Source: JAJFIE01 sp964344255 (lineage in GTDB: Bacteria > Pseudomonadota > Alphaproteobacteria > Rhodospirillales > Casp-alpha2). Taken from it: DNA of 64,000 nt. The notes under the pieces are model-generated. The model was not told the DNA's origin. It saw nothing but the letters and a program-made list of their open reading frames with translations, and did not search any database. The position numbers were made by a program, and so were the translations under genes. Below are positions 61,984-64,000 of the stretch, piece by piece; the stretch's first letter is position 1, and every line of letters starts with the position of its first letter. The stretch covers positions 62,001-126,000 of the forward strand of contig CAYFMQ010000002.1 in NCBI GenBank assembly GCA_964344255.1. The letters run 5' to 3'.

Positions 61984-63258
61984 ATGACCAACGACCAATC
62001 AATCGACAGACCATTCCCCCTGAAACGCCTGTTCATGTCCTGGATAATTCCGGGACTGCTGATTTTCGTTGGCATACTCATTTTCACAACCTATCGCGCC
62101 TCGCAACAGGTTATCCAGGATATCTACCTGCAGCAGGCAACGCTTCGCGCGGAAGGTATCGCCAGAGGCGTTGCGGCATCTCACCCTGAAGCCTGGCAAA
62201 CCCTGGTGTCCGGCAAAGAATTGACTGAAGAAAATCTAAGCGTCCTGTCCCGCGCCTTTGACGATGAAAGACACGAATTTAATCTTTCGAAAGTCAAGGT
62301 ATACGATCTTCGTCACAAGACGATTTTTTCAACCGATACCGCCCAAATCGGCCATTCTGAGGACAATGACGCATTATCTTCGGTGCTCCGAACAGGGGAA
62401 CCGCAGGTTAAAATTGATAAGCCGAATACCCTTGATGAACTTTATGAACTTTATGTCCCCTTTCAGGTTGAGGGCAATCTGGTGGCGGTGTTCGAGATTT
62501 ACGAACCATCAAGTCACCTGAATACCATTCTTGGAAACGCGGCCCTGCCGGTGCTCCTGATACCCGGCAGTTTCCTTGTTGCCTTGTTGATAGCTTTAAG
62601 CCTTCTGGTTTTTGCCGCACAGCGAGCCATCAATACAAGAACCACGGAAGTCAACAACCTTCGCGGCAGGCTTGAAGGTCTTGTGTCGAGAAGAGCCGTG
62701 GCCGCCATGCGCCGGGAAGGCGCCGCGGACGGCATCCTCTCGGAAGCTATTTTCTGCACCCTTTTCTATTCGGATGTCCGGTCGTTCACGGGATTTTCTG
62801 AGACTCATTCCCCTAAACAAGTTATTGAATTCCTGAACAAAATCATGTCCTTGCAGATTGCAATCATCGAACGGCACAGTGGTGACGTTGACAAAATGAT
62901 CGGCGACGCCCTTTTTGCGCGGTTCCATGACGATGGCAAGGAAGGCCATGCTGTATCGGCTGCCATTGAAATCCAAACAGCCATCCGGAATGAAGGTTAT
63001 GAGCCGGGAATCGGCATTGGAATCTTTTCAGGCGACGTTATCGCCGGCGGCATAGGGGCGGAAAATCGCCGGGATTATACCGTTATCGGTGACAGCGTAA
63101 ATGTTTCCGCCCGCCTATGTTCTCTGGCGTCAGAAGGGGAGATTGTCTGCGACGCAGCTACGTTAGGAGCGGCTGGAGCAGAAGAATTTTCAGACGAAGA
63201 AATGTGCGAGATCAAAGGCCGGACGGGAGGTTTGAAGATTCAGCGTTATCAGCCCTGA
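61984..63258 (+). CDS. Class III adenylate cyclase with extracytoplasmic sensor
   Basis: 424 residues. A membrane helix at 15-37, a periplasmic region of about 150 residues, a second helix near 185-205 and a cytoplasmic cyclase domain. Metal aspartates are in FYSDVRSFTGF and DKMIGDALFARF; the transition-state Asn/Arg are in DSVNVSARL. The Lys of VDKMIGD supports ATP as substrate. It would make cAMP in response to an outside signal. ATG 61984 begins MTNDQSI. Confidence 0.9.
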   Translation: MTNDQSIDRPFPLKRLFMSWIIPGLLIFVGILIFTTYRASQQVIQDIYLQQATLRAEGIARGVAASHPEAWQTLVSGKELTEENLSVLSRAFDDERHEFNLSKVKVYDLRHKTIFSTDTAQIGHSEDNDALSSVLRTGEPQVKIDKPNTLDELYELYVPFQVEGNLVAVFEIYEPSSHLNTILGNAALPVLLIPGSFLVALLIALSLLVFAAQRAINTRTTEVNNLRGRLEGLVSRRAVAAMRREGAADGILSEAIFCTLFYSDVRSFTGFSETHSPKQVIEFLNKIMSLQIAIIERHSGDVDKMIGDALFARFHDDGKEGHAVSAAIEIQTAIRNEGYEPGIGIGIFSGDVIAGGIGAENRRDYTVIGDSVNVSARLCSLASEGEIVCDAATLGAAGAEEFSDEEMCEIKGRTGGLKIQRYQP

Positions 63259-64000
63259 TATGGAACCTCGGGCAGGCCCCGGACGCCGGCATCAAGGCAA
63301 AATAATCCACCTGATTGAGGCGCTTCTTTCAACTGTTCCTCCGTCAGGCCCAACCGGGCCGTCGTCACAAATAACAGGTCCAGGTTTTCGCCGCCGAAAG
63401 CAACGCTGGTCACCAGCGGCACCGGCATGTCGATAACCCTGTCGATACGGCCATCGGGGTCATAGCGCGTGATGCGCCAGCCATCCCAATGGGCGCTCCA
63501 GATGAAGCCTTCCGCATCGACGCATAACCCATCCGGGAAACCGTCCGCCTCGTCGACTTCGGCGAAAACACGCCGGTTTTCCATGTCGCCGCTAGCCAAG
63601 TCAAAATCATAGGCGTAAATCGCCCCTCGCCCGCTATCGGTAAAGTACATGGTCCCGTTATCGGGGCTCCAACCGAGGCCGTTGGATACGATCAGACCGT
63701 TTACCATCCCTGTGACATCACCGGCGCCGTTCACCCGGTAGAGCGTGCCGTTGTCGTCAACTTCGTTGATATCGGCGCTGCCGGCCCAGAACCGTCCCTG
63801 GCGGTCGCATTTGCCGTCATTGAAACGGTTATCCGGATTATCCGCTTCCGGGTCTGCGATTATCTCCGATACTTCGAGGCGCTCATCCAGAAACGCCAAG
63901 CCTGCATCCGTACCGGCGATGAACCCGCCCTTGGCGCGCTTGACGATGCAGCCGAACTGATGGTTTTGGGGGAAGCGTTCCTTCCCGCCGTTAGCAGGGT
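63249..64000 (-). CDS. SMP-30/gluconolactonase family protein (partial, 5' end off window)
   Basis: About 250 residues are visible, open to the right edge. The six-bladed propeller motifs are clear: NRFNDGKCDRQGRFWAGS, VSNGLGWSPDNGTMYFTDS, GFPDGLCVDAEGFIWSAHWDG. Metal ligands Asn and Asp match the lactonase family. It would hydrolyse a sugar lactone. It converges with the cyclase gene, overlapping it by 10 bp. Confidence 0.9.
   Translation of the reverse strand, partial: PANGGKERFPQNHQFGCIVKRAKGGFIAGTDAGLAFLDERLEVSEIIADPEADNPDNRFNDGKCDRQGRFWAGSADINEVDDNGTLYRVNGAGDVTGMVNGLIVSNGLGWSPDNGTMYFTDSGRGAIYAYDFDLASGDMENRRVFAEVDEADGFPDGLCVDAEGFIWSAHWDGWRITRYDPDGRIDRVIDMPVPLVTSVAFGGENLDLLFVTTARLGLTEEQLKEAPQSGGLFCLDAGVRGLPEVPYQG

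Noticed and set aside
1..64000. CRISPR arrays, tRNA or rRNA genes, prophage genes
   Set aside because: I saw no regularly spaced identical repeats, no tRNA-like cloverleaf or rRNA sequence, and no integrase, capsid or terminase-like proteins.

Overview
The window looks like a draft scaffold from an alphaproteobacterium, probably a marine or sediment sulfur oxidiser of the Rhodospirillales type. The evidence is a complete oxidative-type dsr cluster (dsrEFH and dsrL present, no dsrD seen), a GTTC-N7-GTTC LexA box of the alphaproteobacterial form in front of umuDC, moderately high GC, and many proteins of the kinds common in that group. The placement is inference. A run of 14 Ns at 52434-52447 marks an assembly gap.

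Layout. (1) 1-5040, minus strand: a type I secretion locus made of an HlyB-like exporter (cut by the left edge), a 662-residue RTX beta-roll protein and a 5'-truncated HPt protein. Four promoter modules of identical 43-bp geometry serve this locus. Two of them appear to drive roughly 100-nt pyrimidine-rich RNAs that end in intrinsic terminators. (2) 5046-8421: a GntR remnant, a 2-oxoglutarate/Fe(II) oxygenase, a MaoC/FAS1-like dehydratase, a TPR protein and two coupled small genes. (3) 8706-22250: dsrABEFHCMKLJOPN on the plus strand, then tusA (minus) and a YeeE/YedE-type permease (plus). Together these would take up and relay sulfur, release it from DsrC trisulfide or persulfide, oxidise it to sulfite in DsrAB and pass electrons to the membrane DsrMKJOP complex and DsrL. 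(4) 22266-31397: a TrpD2/YbiB-like protein, MsrA, a class III aminotransferase, a DUF1127-like small protein and a Dpp/Opp-type peptide ABC transporter. (5) 31819-43487: assorted metabolism and transport (PhzF-like, methyltransferases, isochorismatase-like, GST, two EamA exporters, alpha/beta hydrolase, RidA, Rieske oxygenase, Dyp peroxidase).

(6) 43477-58788: signalling and repair. It holds a CHASE-PAS histidine kinase, a DUF3365-type c-heme protein, two paralogous PAS-GGDEF diguanylate cyclases, SOS-regulated umuDC, a TPR-sulfotransferase interrupted by the assembly gap, a PAS-HisKA/MATE chimera and an MFS transporter between two 78-bp repeats. (7) 58940-64000: a tightly overlapping minus-strand operon for a glycerol-1-phosphate dehydrogenase-like enzyme, a HAD phosphatase and a DeoR-type regulator behind an 18-bp perfect palindrome, then a class III adenylate cyclase and a partial SMP-30/gluconolactonase gene at the right edge.

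The most novel-looking signal is the promoter/short-RNA array of the RTX locus. I saw no rRNA or tRNA genes, CRISPR arrays, transposases or integrases.
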